64,000 nt of DNA from Clostridia bacterium (GTDB taxonomy: Bacteria > Bacillota > Clostridia > Christensenellales > Aristaeellaceae). The notes beneath the pieces were generated by a model. That model saw only the letters and a program-made list of their open reading frames with translations, did not search any database and was not told the origin of the DNA. The position numbers and the translations under genes are program-made. Within the stretch, counting starts at the first letter, position 1. The number at the start of each line of letters is the position of its first letter. Below are positions 48,305 to 57,230 of the stretch, one piece after another. The stretch covers positions 1-64,000 of the forward strand of contig JAFXVJ010000001.1 in NCBI GenBank assembly GCA_017524615.1. Direction: 5' to 3'.

Positions 48305-49972
48305 ATGCGCTCCGATATCGAAATCGCTCAGAGCACACCCATGAAGCCCATCGGGGAAATCGCCCGTCAGGCCGGAATCGACGAAAGCCTGCTGGAGCCC
48401 TATGGAAAATATAAAGCCAAGCTGGACGCCGCCGCCATCCGCGCCACGGACCGGAAAAACGGCAAGCTGATCCTGGTCACCGCCATCACCCCCACCCCGG
48501 CGGGCGAAGGCAAAACCACCACCACCATCGGCCTGGCGGACGGCCTACGCCGCATCGGCAAACGATCCATTGTCGCCCTGCGGGAGCCTTCCCTCGGCCC
48601 GGTATTCGGCATCAAGGGCGGCGCGGCCGGAGGCGGCTATGCCCAGGTAGTGCCCATGGAGGATATCAACCTGCATTTCACCGGCGATTTCCACGCCATC
48701 GGCGCGGCCAACAATCTGCTGGCTGCCATGCTGGACAACCATATCCATCAGGGCAACGCCCTGAATATTGACCCGCGCCGCATCGTGTGGCGGCGCTGCG
48801 TGGACATGAATGACCGGCAGCTGCGCAACATCGTGGATGGCCTGGGCGGCCGGGTCAACGGCGTGCCCCGGGAAGACGGCTACGATATCACCGTGGCCAG
48901 TGAGATCATGGCGGTGCTGTGTCTGGCGGACAGCCTGACCGACCTCAAGGAACGCCTGTCCCGAATGGTCGTGGCGTATACCTACGATGAGGCGCCCGTC
49001 ACCGCCGGGCAGCTGAAGGCGGCCGGCGCCATGACCGCTCTGCTTCGCGACGCGCTGAAGCCCAACCTGGTGCAGACCCTGGAGGGCACCCCCGCGCTGG
49101 TGCATGGCGGCCCCTTCGCCAATATCGCTCACGGCTGCAATTCCATTATGGCGACGCGCACCGCTTTGAAGCTGGGCGATTATATCGTCACCGAAGCGGG
49201 TTTCGGCGCGGATCTTGGCGCGGAAAAATTCCTGGATATCAAGTGCCGTGTCAATGGCCTGACCCCGGATGCCGTGGTTGTGGTCGCCACCGTGCGGGCG
49301 CTGAAAATGCACGGCGGACTGCCCAAGACGGAACTGAAAACGGAAAACCTGGACGCGCTGAAAAAGGGCCTGCCCAATTTGCTTCAGCATGTGGAAAACA
49401 TGACCAAGGTGTATGGGCTGCCCTGTGTGGTGGCAATCAACCGCTTCCCGGACGATACCGAGGCGGAGCTCAGGCTGATCGAGGATGAATGCAGGGCGCT
49501 GAACGTTCATGTGGCCCTCAGCGAAGTCTGGGCCAAGGGCGGCGAAGGCGGCATGAAGCTGGCGGAAGAAGTGGTGCGGCTGTGCGACAGCGAAAACCAT
49601 TTCCGCTTCAGCTATCCCCTGGATGCCACCATCGAAGAAAAAATCAGCATGATCGTTAAAAACGTGTATCACGGCGAAGGGATCCTGCTGACTCCCAACG
49701 CAAAAAAGCAGGCCGCGCAGCTGGAAAAGCTGGGCTTTGGCGGTCTGCCCGTCTGCATGGCCAAGACGCAGTATTCCTTCTCCGATGATCCTTCCCTGCT
49801 GGGCGCTCCAAAGGGATTCACCGTCACCGTCCGCAGCCTGCGCATTTCCGCGGGCGCGGGCTTCATCGTGGCCCTGACCGGCGATATCATGACCATGCCC
49901 GGCCTGCCTCGGGTACCCGCCGCCGAAAAAATCGACGTGGACGCCTCTGGACGGATCACCGGCCTGTTCTGA
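48305..49972 (+). CDS. fhs: Formate-tetrahydrofolate ligase
   Basis: 555 residues from the ATG at 48305 (AGGAGGGAAA upstream); full family length. The P-loop [14 protein letters not shown] (about 58-71), [23 protein letters not shown] region and [19 protein letters not shown] at the C terminus are intact. It makes 10-formyl-THF from formate and ATP, for purine synthesis or the methyl branch of the Wood-Ljungdahl route. No other Wood-Ljungdahl gene is nearby. Confidence 0.97.
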   Translation: MRSDIEIAQSTPMKPIGEIARQAGIDESLLEPYGKYKAKLDAAAIRATDRKNGKLILVTAITPTPAGEGKTTTTIGLADGLRRIGKRSIVALREPSLGPVFGIKGGAAGGGYAQVVPMEDINLHFTGDFHAIGAANNLLAAMLDNHIHQGNALNIDPRRIVWRRCVDMNDRQLRNIVDGLGGRVNGVPREDGYDITVASEIMAVLCLADSLTDLKERLSRMVVAYTYDEAPVTAGQLKAAGAMTALLRDALKPNLVQTLEGTPALVHGGPFANIAHGCNSIMATRTALKLGDYIVTEAGFGADLGAEKFLDIKCRVNGLTPDAVVVVATVRALKMHGGLPKTELKTENLDALKKGLPNLLQHVENMTKVYGLPCVVAINRFPDDTEAELRLIEDECRALNVHVALSEVWAKGGEGGMKLAEEVVRLCDSENHFRFSYPLDATIEEKISMIVKNVYHGEGILLTPNAKKQAAQLEKLGFGGLPVCMAKTQYSFSDDPSLLGAPKGFTVTVRSLRISAGAGFIVALTGDIMTMPGLPRVPAAEKIDVDASGRITGLF

Positions 49973-50075
49973 CTTTTATCGCAGCGCGGATCGATGCGAC
50001 GCGCTGCCGGAATGAAAAAAGCGCCCGAAGGCGGCAGCATTTTGATAGAAACAGCATTCAATACATATGTACAAG

Positions 50076-50102
50076 AAGGACGGCGGATGCTCCGCCGTCC
50101 TT
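50076..50102. terminator. Bidirectional terminator between fhs and the phosphatase gene
   Basis: AAGGACGGCGGA (50076-50087) pairs perfectly with TCCGCCGTCCTT (50091-50102); T-rich sequence follows rightward. It begins directly after the restored stop of the phosphatase frame. Confidence 0.85.
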
Positions 50103-50103
50103 T

Positions 50104-50568
50104 CTATTCTTTGAGCATTCTTGCAATCCTGTCCAGCCACAGCGCGCAGCCCTCCTGAATATCGGCGCAGGCGATATCGAAATCCCCGGTATATCAGGGA
50201 TCGTCGATATCCCGCGGGCAGGCCGCATCCTCCAGCAGCAAATGGATTTTTCCCTCCGGGTCCCCGCCGCAGATACGGCGCATGGCGTTCAGGTTTCTTT
50301 GTTCCATACCCAGCAGCAAATCATAATCACGATAGTCTTTCCGGGTCAACTGAACCGCCCGTTTTCCGTCGCACATCAATCCCAGAGCGTACAGCTTGTG
50401 CTTGGCGGGCGGATATACCGGATTCCCGATTTCTTCGGTGCTTGTTGCCGCGGAGGCGCAGAAAACCTGATCTCCCAGCCCGCGTTTTTTCGCCATATCC
50501 CGAAAAATGAATTCCGCCATCGGGCTACGGCAAATATTGCCCAGGCACACCATCATCACCCGGATCAC
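50104..50568 (-). pseudogene. Low-molecular-weight protein tyrosine phosphatase with in-frame TGA in place of a Trp codon
   Basis: The first 124 codons (50568 to 50197) encode a normal LMW-PTP: CLGNICRSPMAEF holds the catalytic Cys and Arg, and DIDDP the acid Asp. TGA at 50196-50194 then stands where DPWYTGDF-type enzymes have Trp. The same frame continues without other stops: YTGDFDIACADIQEGCALWL, then DRIARMLKE and TAG at 50106-50104. Restoring TGG gives 154 residues, the family's usual length. So either a recent nonsense mutation, a sequencing error or UGA read-through. Overlaps the upstream gene by 4 bases. Confidence 0.8.
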
Positions 50569-52448
50569 GGACCGTTCACCTCTTCCTGCGCGTCTTCCGC
50601 GACCGGCTGGATCAGCCGCACCCCTCTGCGGGCCAGATAGCTGACCGGCAGATAGTATTCCAGGCCGCCATATTCACCCGTTTCAAAATACCACAGTGCG
50701 CCGGGCAATTCATCCACCGATAGTGCCGCGCGATAGACGCCGCTGCGCATCGGATAATACATGCCGCAATTGACGATGCGCTCATAGGTGGCTCCCGGCG
50801 CGGAATCCGCCACCATGGCCATGGTGCCGTCCGGTGAAAGCCCGGTAACCAGCGCGATATGTCCACGCGCGATGGAGAAGGTAAACATCGCGCCGTTTTG
50901 CAGCAGGTTCACAATTTCCTTTTGATCTGTATACAGCGCCGGGCGGGTTTTGAATCCAAAGGCTTTGGACGCTAATTTGATCAGCAGTTCATTGCTGGTG
51001 CCTTCCCCCCTGATCAGGCATCGGGCATAGTCAGCCGCCAGGTTTTCGGGCAGGATCCCGCTTTCCGTGTGGCCCATTCTCTGCAAAGCGGTGGACAGCG
51101 TGAAGATGGCGCAGCCCGATTTTTGCAGATTGCTGTGACGGTACTGTTTATCCACCCACCAGCCGTCCTTCTGGCTGTATACGGTAGGAAATGTGATTTC
51201 CCCATTCACCTGATCGGAAACGCTGAAGGAGCAGGACGCGCTTTCCGTCCGGCCGTTTTCATCGGTCACCGTCACTGTCACTTCATACGTCCCGGCTTCC
51301 CGGGGCCGGAAAGCGGCCCGGAAATGACCGGTGTCCTCACTGACCTCCATGGCAGCGCCGTCCCGGCTCAGGGCATAACGGCAGGCGTGCTCCGTCCAGG
51401 CGGATACGGTCACTTGCCACACGTCGCCAACCGACAGGTTCTCTCCGCTTGCATTCAGCTTGATTTCTCCCGCCGGCAGCAGATCCACCGTCCTAACCGG
51501 TGCGGCAAATCCCGTGTAGGACGCCAGGCAGACGGTTTTTCCCGTTTCAGCATCCACCAGCGCTCCAAACAGATACTGATCCTGACCGTTAAAAAATCCG
51601 CAGTGATAAAGGCCGCCCTGCGCGCCGCTTTCCGCGTATATAGCGGGCACGCAATACAGGGGCTCCTTGGCAAATGCCCTGAATTTCTTTCGCAGCGCTT
51701 CCTCGGCCTTCACCGCCGCTTCCATGGGCTGAATGCCCTCCCCGGCGGCAATCTCCCCATCCACCGGGCCGGACAGCACCACCAGGGCAGCGGGGATATA
51801 GCCGCAGCCGGCGTCGGAGACCGCCAGGCACCATTCCTTATCCAGCAGCGTGACGGCCACATCCTGGCCCGCGGTCAGCGCGCCTTCCGTTCCGGATGCT
51901 TCTTTAGGCTCCTTGAGCAGCGGGCAATCCTGCGTTACGGTGCCCCGCTCATGGATCCAGGCGACGGTTCCTGCGGGCTGCTCCCATTGGTAGCTGAGCC
52001 CGACCGTGGGCACATAGCCCTCCGCGCCGCCGCACTCCGCCAGCGCCCATCCGTCCGCCACACTGATCACATGCACCGGCTCCACCGCGCTGATGGGGCG
52101 CATCAGCCGCGCATCCTCCCGGGGTTCCTCCCGCATCATCAGGATATCCCCATCGGCATACACCGTTTTTCCTTCCAGCTGCGTAGCCAGCTTCAGATAT
52201 TCCGTTTTTACATAGCCCGATTGTCTTTTGTAGATGATCTTCGTCCATTTTTCCCCGATTTCCACAGCCTCAACCAGGGCTTTATTGGGCACTGTGTCCA
52301 CCAGCGCGGCTTTATCGTCCGGCGCTTTGCGCATATTCAATTGTCCCCCGTGCGTAACCACCCTTGCGGATTCCCCAAGCGCCGTCAGCATCAGGCACAG
52401 CAGCGCCGCGCAAAGCGTCAGTCCGGCCATTCCCCTGTACTTCTTCAC
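50565..52448 (-). CDS. Secreted protein with SH3 domains and C39-like peptidase domain
   Basis: 627 residues with signal peptide 1-26 (LTLCAALLCLMLTALGE). SH3-like repeats at about 30-85 (GGQLNMRKAPDDKAALVDTV) and 95-150 (DGDILMMREEPREDARL). A middle part with Ig-like strands (EAGTYEVTVTVTDENGRTES) follows, then the C39_2 domain from about 425: YSQKDGWWVDKQY, Cys in KSGCAIFTLSTALQRMG, His in ARGHIALVTGL and Asp in MVADSAPG. Likely a wall-associated peptidase. It is upstream of, and overlaps, the damaged phosphatase gene. Confidence 0.82.
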   Translation of the reverse strand: MKKYRGMAGLTLCAALLCLMLTALGESARVVTHGGQLNMRKAPDDKAALVDTVPNKALVEAVEIGEKWTKIIYKRQSGYVKTEYLKLATQLEGKTVYADGDILMMREEPREDARLMRPISAVEPVHVISVADGWALAECGGAEGYVPTVGLSYQWEQPAGTVAWIHERGTVTQDCPLLKEPKEASGTEGALTAGQDVAVTLLDKEWCLAVSDAGCGYIPAALVVLSGPVDGEIAAGEGIQPMEAAVKAEEALRKKFRAFAKEPLYCVPAIYAESGAQGGLYHCGFFNGQDQYLFGALVDAETGKTVCLASYTGFAAPVRTVDLLPAGEIKLNASGENLSVGDVWQVTVSAWTEHACRYALSRDGAAMEVSEDTGHFRAAFRPREAGTYEVTVTVTDENGRTESASCSFSVSDQVNGEITFPTVYSQKDGWWVDKQYRHSNLQKSGCAIFTLSTALQRMGHTESGILPENLAADYARCLIRGEGTSNELLIKLASKAFGFKTRPALYTDQKEIVNLLQNGAMFTFSIARGHIALVTGLSPDGTMAMVADSAPGATYERIVNCGMYYPMRSGVYRAALSVDELPGALWYFETGEYGGLEYYLPVSYLARRGVRLIQPVAEDAQEEVNGP

Positions 52449-52572
52449 CGTTCATCCTCCGTTATGCTTCACAATCAATCGCGAATCACCCTGTATTATA
52501 ACACAATTCAGGCGCGATTTCCACCGGGCAGGAAACAGCGCGTGTTAGGGCTTGGCATTCTTCCGACGGTTT

Positions 52573-53514
52573 TCACGGGCGGCCGTCGGTTTGATTCTCC
52601 AGGCCCAGATATTTTCTGATTTCCACGATATAGCGTTCCCCCACAGGAGAGAGAACGCTGTTTTTTCTGGTGAGGAAGCCAATTTCCATGATCCCCTCCG
52701 AGGATACCTCCTGATCCCGATAGGGAACGGCGATGTAGTCGCCCCCGTTGAGTTCCTCGCAGATGATGCCGGAGCAGAGGGTGTAACCGTTCAAGCCCAC
52801 CATCAGGTTCAGCACCGTGGCGCGATCACAGCATTTGATGATCCGGGGGTATTCATTCGTGGACAGGATTTCCTCCGCCAGATAGAAATTGCTGCTGTCG
52901 CCCTGTTCAAAGGACAGGCAGGGATAGAGGGCGAGATCCGCAAGTGAAATGCTGTCCCGATCCGCCAATGGATGCCCTTTCCACAGGTACACATAGGCGT
53001 CGCACTGAATAAGCGGCGTGAATTGCAGATTGGCCGCGGAAAACAGGCGGGTCATGGCCCGGCGGTTAAAATCATTCAGGTACAGGATCCCGATCTCGCT
53101 GCGGGAGGAGGACACATCCCCGATCACATCCCGGGTGCGGGTTTCCCGGATGGCAAATTCGTACTGCGCCACATCGAAAGCGCGCGCCATTTCCACAAAC
53201 GCCTTCACCGCAAAGGAATAATGCTGGGTCGATACAGCGAATTTCTGCCGGCGCTTCGCCTGGCTGCTGTACGCATCCAGCAGGTTTTCATATTGGCTGT
53301 ACACCTGCCGGGCATAGGGAAGAAACCCCATTCCTTCGGCTGTCAGGGTCACGCCGCGGCCGCTGCGATTGAACAGGATCACTCCGATTTCTTTTTCCAG
53401 TTCCTTCACGGCGTTGGTCAGGGACGGCTGGGACACGTACAGTTTATCCGCGGCTTTATTGAAGGATCCCGTTTCCGAGATGGTGATGACATAATTCAAC
53501 TGCTGCAATGTCAC
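52573..53514 (-). CDS. LysR-family transcriptional regulator
   Basis: 313 residues from a GTG at 53512-53514 (AAGGGAG upstream); the frame is open further 5' but has no ribosome site there. The HTH is classic: TLQQLNYVITISETGSFNKAADKLYVSQPSLTNAVKELEKEIG (split TLQQLNYVITISETGSF and SQPSLTNAVKELEKEIG). The effector domain (about 90-300) has SEIGILYLNDFN and PCLSFEQGD. Of the CysB/CbbR-type class; ligand unknown. It stands alone; a regulated neighbour cannot be named. Confidence 0.9.
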   Translation of the reverse strand: MTLQQLNYVITISETGSFNKAADKLYVSQPSLTNAVKELEKEIGVILFNRSGRGVTLTAEGMGFLPYARQVYSQYENLLDAYSSQAKRRQKFAVSTQHYSFAVKAFVEMARAFDVAQYEFAIRETRTRDVIGDVSSSRSEIGILYLNDFNRRAMTRLFSAANLQFTPLIQCDAYVYLWKGHPLADRDSISLADLALYPCLSFEQGDSSNFYLAEEILSTNEYPRIIKCCDRATVLNLMVGLNGYTLCSGIICEELNGGDYIAVPYRDQEVSSEGIMEIGFLTRKNSVLSPVGERYIVEIRKYLGLENQTDGRP

Positions 53515-53592
53515 GCGCTTACATCTCCCTTCCCATTTCATCCGGCCATTATTGTACGGGATGCGGCCCTGCTTGTCAATTTTCGAGCAATG

Positions 53593-53632
53593 AAAAAACA
53601 GGAAGGAATGCCGCCTGCCATTCTTTCCTGTT
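53593..53632 (-). terminator. Terminator of the motor operon
   Basis: AACAGGAAGGAATG (53597-53610) pairs with CATTCTTTCCTGTT (53619-53632) with one G-U; on the minus strand six T follow. Confidence 0.85.
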
Positions 53633-53668
53633 CCTCTTCCGGGCCATGCCGGCTGCGGCCCGGCCGTT

Positions 53669-54151
53669 TCAATCCTCAAATGTGAATTTGATCTGCTTGG
53701 CGTGGCCCCACAAATAGTAGGTGACGTAGATTTCCCGCACCGCCCGGGGGGTTCCCTCCGTCAAAAGCACGCAGGAAACATCCCGGGTCTGTCCGGCGGG
53801 AACGATGATCTCTTGCGTGCTGCCGTAAAAGAGCACGTCCCCAGAAGCCGGAGAGATCTGCATTTCCACCATCTCCGCGTCCACCAGGCAGTTGTTTTTC
53901 AGCCGCAGGGTGTAGGTATACAGGCTGTAATCTTCCGCGTCGCCGATGCCGTCCTTTTTCAGCACCGTTCCCATCAGCCGCTGGCCCTGGGCTGCCTGCT
54001 TCAGGGCTTCAAATTCCTCTCTCCGGTCCGCGGCGGGGACGCGCTGCAGTCCTTTGGCCGTCACCTGCAGATTGGTCTGAAACAAAGCGTAGCCGATCAC
54101 GCCGCCCACAGCCAGCACCAGTGCCATGAGTACAATCGCCGCTTTCTTCAT
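53669..54151 (-). CDS. Small membrane-anchored extracytoplasmic protein of the motor operon
   Basis: 160 residues. One N-terminal helix (MKKAAIVLMALVLAVGGVIG) serves as signal or anchor. The remainder reads as a beta-sandwich: YTYTLRLKNNCLVDAEMVEM, VPAGQTRDVSCVLL and REIYVTYYLWG. No motif of a known enzyme. It lies 36 bases after the OmpA-like gene and before the terminator, so it is probably a third component of the motor complex outside the membrane, or a partner that senses the wall. Confidence 0.7.
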   Translation of the reverse strand: MKKAAIVLMALVLAVGGVIGYALFQTNLQVTAKGLQRVPAADRREEFEALKQAAQGQRLMGTVLKKDGIGDAEDYSLYTYTLRLKNNCLVDAEMVEMQISPASGDVLFYGSTQEIIVPAGQTRDVSCVLLTEGTPRAVREIYVTYYLWGHAKQIKFTFED

Positions 54152-54187
54152 GCGCCAGCCTCCCCGCCGTGTTTACGCATTCAACGG

Positions 54188-55177
54188 TCACTCCAGTTCA
54201 GACAGAATCCTGTTCATTTCCTGAATCATTTCCGCGTCCTTCAGCCGGAATTTGAATTCAACCCGTCGGGACGCGTCCTTGTTGACAGATCCGTCCGGAT
54301 TGCGGATCAGATCGGAATAGCTGCGGCCTTTGGCGGTGAGCAGCTCCTGCAGCTTCGCCACCTGCCGGGAATTCAGGTTCAACTGGGTCAGGCAGAATTC
54401 CGCCACGGACAGGGCGCGGTTCTGGGACAGTTTCAGATTGGTCATATAGCCGCCCTGATCATCAGTATGCCCTTCGATGACGATTTCACCCACAAAGTTC
54501 TCATACTCCGGCCGCATCAGCACATCCAGATACACGGGCAGGAAATTGGCCAGCAACTGGCGGCCCTCCTCCTTGATGGTGAAGGAATTGGAATCGAAAA
54601 ACACCGTGCTTTCCAGGGTGATATCGCCGGTGGTGGGATCCACGGTCGCGCCCAGATTGGCGGCGGTCAGGGCCCGGCTCAGTTCTGCGATGATCTGCGT
54701 GCGCACGCCGATCATGGCGTCAATGCGCCGCTGATACGCCAGCATTTCGGCCCGCTGAGATTCCAGCACGGTCTGCATGGCTGCCAGCGCGTCCGCCTGG
54801 GTGTTGAGCTGCAACTGCAGCAGCGCTTGTTCCTCTTCCTTGGTTTTCAATGCGTCCTGAGCCGCGTGCAGATCGTTTTCCTGCTGATCCAATTGGATCT
54901 GGATGGCGGCCAATTCTTCCTGCTTGCCCATGAGGGTCACATTGGCTTTTTCCAGTTCCTCCTCCCGCTGGGCCAGGGTAATGGTCGCTTTTTCCAGCGC
55001 TCCTTCCTGTTCCTGCAGGCGCAATTGCTGCTGATTCAGTTCATTCAGCACGCAAATCACCGCCAGCACAAACACCAGCAGCAGGGAAGCCATCATGTCC
55101 GAATAGGAAATCCAATGCGCGCCATGGTCCCCCGATCGGGGCCCGCGGCCGACTCTTGCTCTTCTCTGCTCTGCCAT
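54188..55177 (-). CDS. MotB/ZorB-like protein with OmpA domain
   Basis: 329 residues. A short cytoplasmic N terminus is followed by one helix, HWISYSDMMASLLLVFVLAV (21-40), where D27 sits at the position of the proton-carrying Asp of MotB. A coiled coil (about 45-150) and a C-terminal OmpA-like peptidoglycan-binding domain (about 190-325; IEGHTDDQGGYMTNLKLSQN, RALSVAEFCL, RRVEFKFRL) follow. With the upstream MotA-like protein it should form an ion-driven stator fixed to the wall. No flagellar gene is in the window. Confidence 0.85.
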   Translation of the reverse strand: MAEQRRARVGRGPRSGDHGAHWISYSDMMASLLLVFVLAVICVLNELNQQQLRLQEQEGALEKATITLAQREEELEKANVTLMGKQEELAAIQIQLDQQENDLHAAQDALKTKEEEQALLQLQLNTQADALAAMQTVLESQRAEMLAYQRRIDAMIGVRTQIIAELSRALTAANLGATVDPTTGDITLESTVFFDSNSFTIKEEGRQLLANFLPVYLDVLMRPEYENFVGEIVIEGHTDDQGGYMTNLKLSQNRALSVAEFCLTQLNLNSRQVAKLQELLTAKGRSYSDLIRNPDGSVNKDASRRVEFKFRLKDAEMIQEMNRILSELE

Positions 55178-55178
55178 C

Positions 55179-56780
55179 TCATGCGCCCTCCGCGCGCTGC
55201 ACCCTTTCCTCGACAGCCTGGCTGAGACCGGCCACGGCCCGCTGGAGCCTGGACAGGGATGTCACCACGCCCTCCGTTTCCTTCTGCAGCCTTGCGGACT
55301 GAACCGTCGGCGCTTCTTCCAGGCCCTTGAGCTGATCCAGTTTATCATTCATAACCCTCAGCACGCTGTGGATGTTTTCATCAAACATGCCCAGCGCCCT
55401 GGAGAACCCGCCGGACAGATCCTCCACAAAGGAAGCGTATGTATCCGCCAGCCGCCGGCTGCTTTCGTCCATTTGGCTTGTCATGCTGCCCGTCACCTTC
55501 ATGGCGCCGTCCGCCTGCTCCCGCACGGCGTTGAGCACGCGGCTGCTCCAATCGGCGTAATCCCGCATGGAAGCGGTCAGATCGGTATGGGCGTTTTGCA
55601 GGGAGGTCATGAAATCGGCCTGTTCCTGGGAGGCGGTGATCATGCCGGACAGCACCTGGGAGCCATGGGTCAAAAAAGCGCTGTTGCTCTCCTGGGCCTG
55701 CTCCAGGGTATTGATATAGCTTTCGAAACGCTCCATGACGCGCCTGTTCACATCCTGCAGCTGATTCATGCCGCTCAGGATCTGATTGGCCGCCGCCATC
55801 GCCCTTTCCATAGATTCAAAGGAGATCGTCTGCGCCTGGTTCACGGAGGACAGGGTTTGGCCCAATTGGGTGAACTGGCCGCCCAGGGCTTGATTCATTT
55901 TTGCGATGAATTGATTGGCAATGTTGCCCACGCCGTCGATTTGCGCCTGGGTCTGGCCCAGGATGAATTGGTTCATGTTCTGCACCACAGGAGACAGGGA
56001 TTTTTCAACCGAAGATACGATGCCTTCGCTGACCCTGGCGCCCATATCCCCGCTGATGCGGCGGAGCAGGGCGGAACGGTCCTCCTGCTGGCAAATCATC
56101 TGCACGTGGTCATCCAGCGGCTTTTGCATCACCAGATCGGAGAAAGCGTCCTGGAATTCATCAATGGCCTGGGTAGCGCTGCCGTGCGCCATGCGGTTAA
56201 GCATATTGAACACCAGCGAGCAGGCGATGCCCGCGATCGATGTGGTGAAGGCCGTATTCATGCCGCCGATCAGCCGCGGGATGCCCGCCAGGGCGTTGTC
56301 CATATCCAGGCCGCTCAGGCCCCGAACCAAGCCGATGAACGTGCCCAGGATGCCCAGACTGGTCAGCAGGCTGGGAATGACCTCCGCCAGCTGGGAATGA
56401 CCCACGGCGTAGATCACCGTTTCATCGTTGACATAATCCTCCACGTTGCAGTTCAGCCCACGCGCGTCCAGTTGCTCCGCATTCACCAAAAAACGCCGCC
56501 AGGGCCCCTGCATCTGTTTGCCCAGGAACAGGGTATCCTGCCACACCGGGCGGCCTTCTCCCGTGGCGGTTTCCAGCGTGCGGATACCGCGCCGAAGCCT
56601 GCGCCCTGCCCGCATGACAGGCGCCACGCACTTCACAATGCCGATGATCACCACAATGGCGATCGCCAGATAAATCAAAAAATCAACGAAATAAGTGGAT
56701 ATGCCATCGGCCAGATTATTCAGCAGGTTCACCTGCTTGTCCAGTCCTTCTCCGGCGGCTGCCGCTCCCAAACCCGTCAA
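55179..56780 (-). CDS. MotA/TolQ/ExbB-type proton channel protein with long helical tail (ZorA-like)
   Basis: 533 residues taken from a TTG at 56778-56780, with GGAAGGGAG about 10 bases upstream; no ATG fits, and the frame is open 52 codons further. Helices near 33-52 (VDFLIYLAIAIVVIIGIVKC), 133-153 (VIPSLLTSLGILGTFIGLVR) and 174-196 (NTAFTTSIAGIACSLVFNML) are the MotA/ExbB core. From 200 to 533 the chain is almost all amphipathic helix or coiled coil rich in Gln, Ser and Met, like the cytoplasmic tail of ZorA. Stop and next start are 1 base apart, so expression is coupled. Confidence 0.8.
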   Translation of the reverse strand: MTGLGAAAAGEGLDKQVNLLNNLADGISTYFVDFLIYLAIAIVVIIGIVKCVAPVMRAGRRLRRGIRTLETATGEGRPVWQDTLFLGKQMQGPWRRFLVNAEQLDARGLNCNVEDYVNDETVIYAVGHSQLAEVIPSLLTSLGILGTFIGLVRGLSGLDMDNALAGIPRLIGGMNTAFTTSIAGIACSLVFNMLNRMAHGSATQAIDEFQDAFSDLVMQKPLDDHVQMICQQEDRSALLRRISGDMGARVSEGIVSSVEKSLSPVVQNMNQFILGQTQAQIDGVGNIANQFIAKMNQALGGQFTQLGQTLSSVNQAQTISFESMERAMAAANQILSGMNQLQDVNRRVMERFESYINTLEQAQESNSAFLTHGSQVLSGMITASQEQADFMTSLQNAHTDLTASMRDYADWSSRVLNAVREQADGAMKVTGSMTSQMDESSRRLADTYASFVEDLSGGFSRALGMFDENIHSVLRVMNDKLDQLKGLEEAPTVQSARLQKETEGVVTSLSRLQRAVAGLSQAVEERVQRAEGA

Positions 56781-57159
56781 CGCCTCTCCACTCCCTTCCT
56801 GCAATACTCCTCTATATTGTAATAGATTATATGCAAAAAAGCAATAAAACCGTAACAAATCAAAATGTAAATTTTTTTCCGTACTCCAAGGCGGCGATTC
56901 ATGCCGATTTCCGCATTTTCTTGAGTTTTGGGCCATATTGTGGTAAAATAAACGTGAAATGTGAGGCGCCTGGCAGGGTCGGCGGACAGACTGGACCCGC
57001 AGAGCACATCACATCCGCCCATCGGGCAGTTGTTCCGGAACATACGCCTGCGCGGATCGCCGGGAAAGATACCGCCGGATTGCCCCTGCCCGCCGGCCAT
57101 CCGGCGCGTCGTGGCCGGAAAAACGGAAACGCAAATAGCGCAAATCGCCGCCCCAAGCA
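56781..57159. other. Intergenic region with an extra rightward promoter, no gene seen
   Basis: About 380 bases. TTGAGT (56921-56926), 17 bases, TAAAAT (56944-56949) is a possible promoter far upstream of the next gene. The GC-rich stretch 56965-57120 has several hairpins (CGCCGG-ccat-CCGGCG near 57090-57107) and no frame with a ribosome site. A small RNA or long leader is possible. Confidence 0.4.
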
Positions 57160-57189
57160 TTGACAGAAGCGGCAAAATTGCGATATAGT
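57160..57189 (+). promoter_or_regulatory. Promoter of the CapA-like gene
   Basis: TTGACA (57160-57165), 18 bases, TATAGT (57184-57189), about 42 bases before the GTG start. Confidence 0.75.
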
Positions 57190-57230
57190 ATGGAAGATAT
57201 ATACGCCTGAGGCAAGAAGGGGGACTGCTC

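Noticed and set aside
50194..50196. TGA as a selenocysteine codon or as a genome-wide Trp codon
   Set aside because: Family alignment expects Trp, not Cys, and many clear genes in the window end normally at TGA (for example those ending at 3589, 6312 and 36033).
53593..56780. Calling the motor operon a complete Zorya system
   Set aside because: No ZorC, ZorD helicase, ZorE nuclease or other known effector flanks it; neighbours are a LysR regulator and a CapA-like gene.
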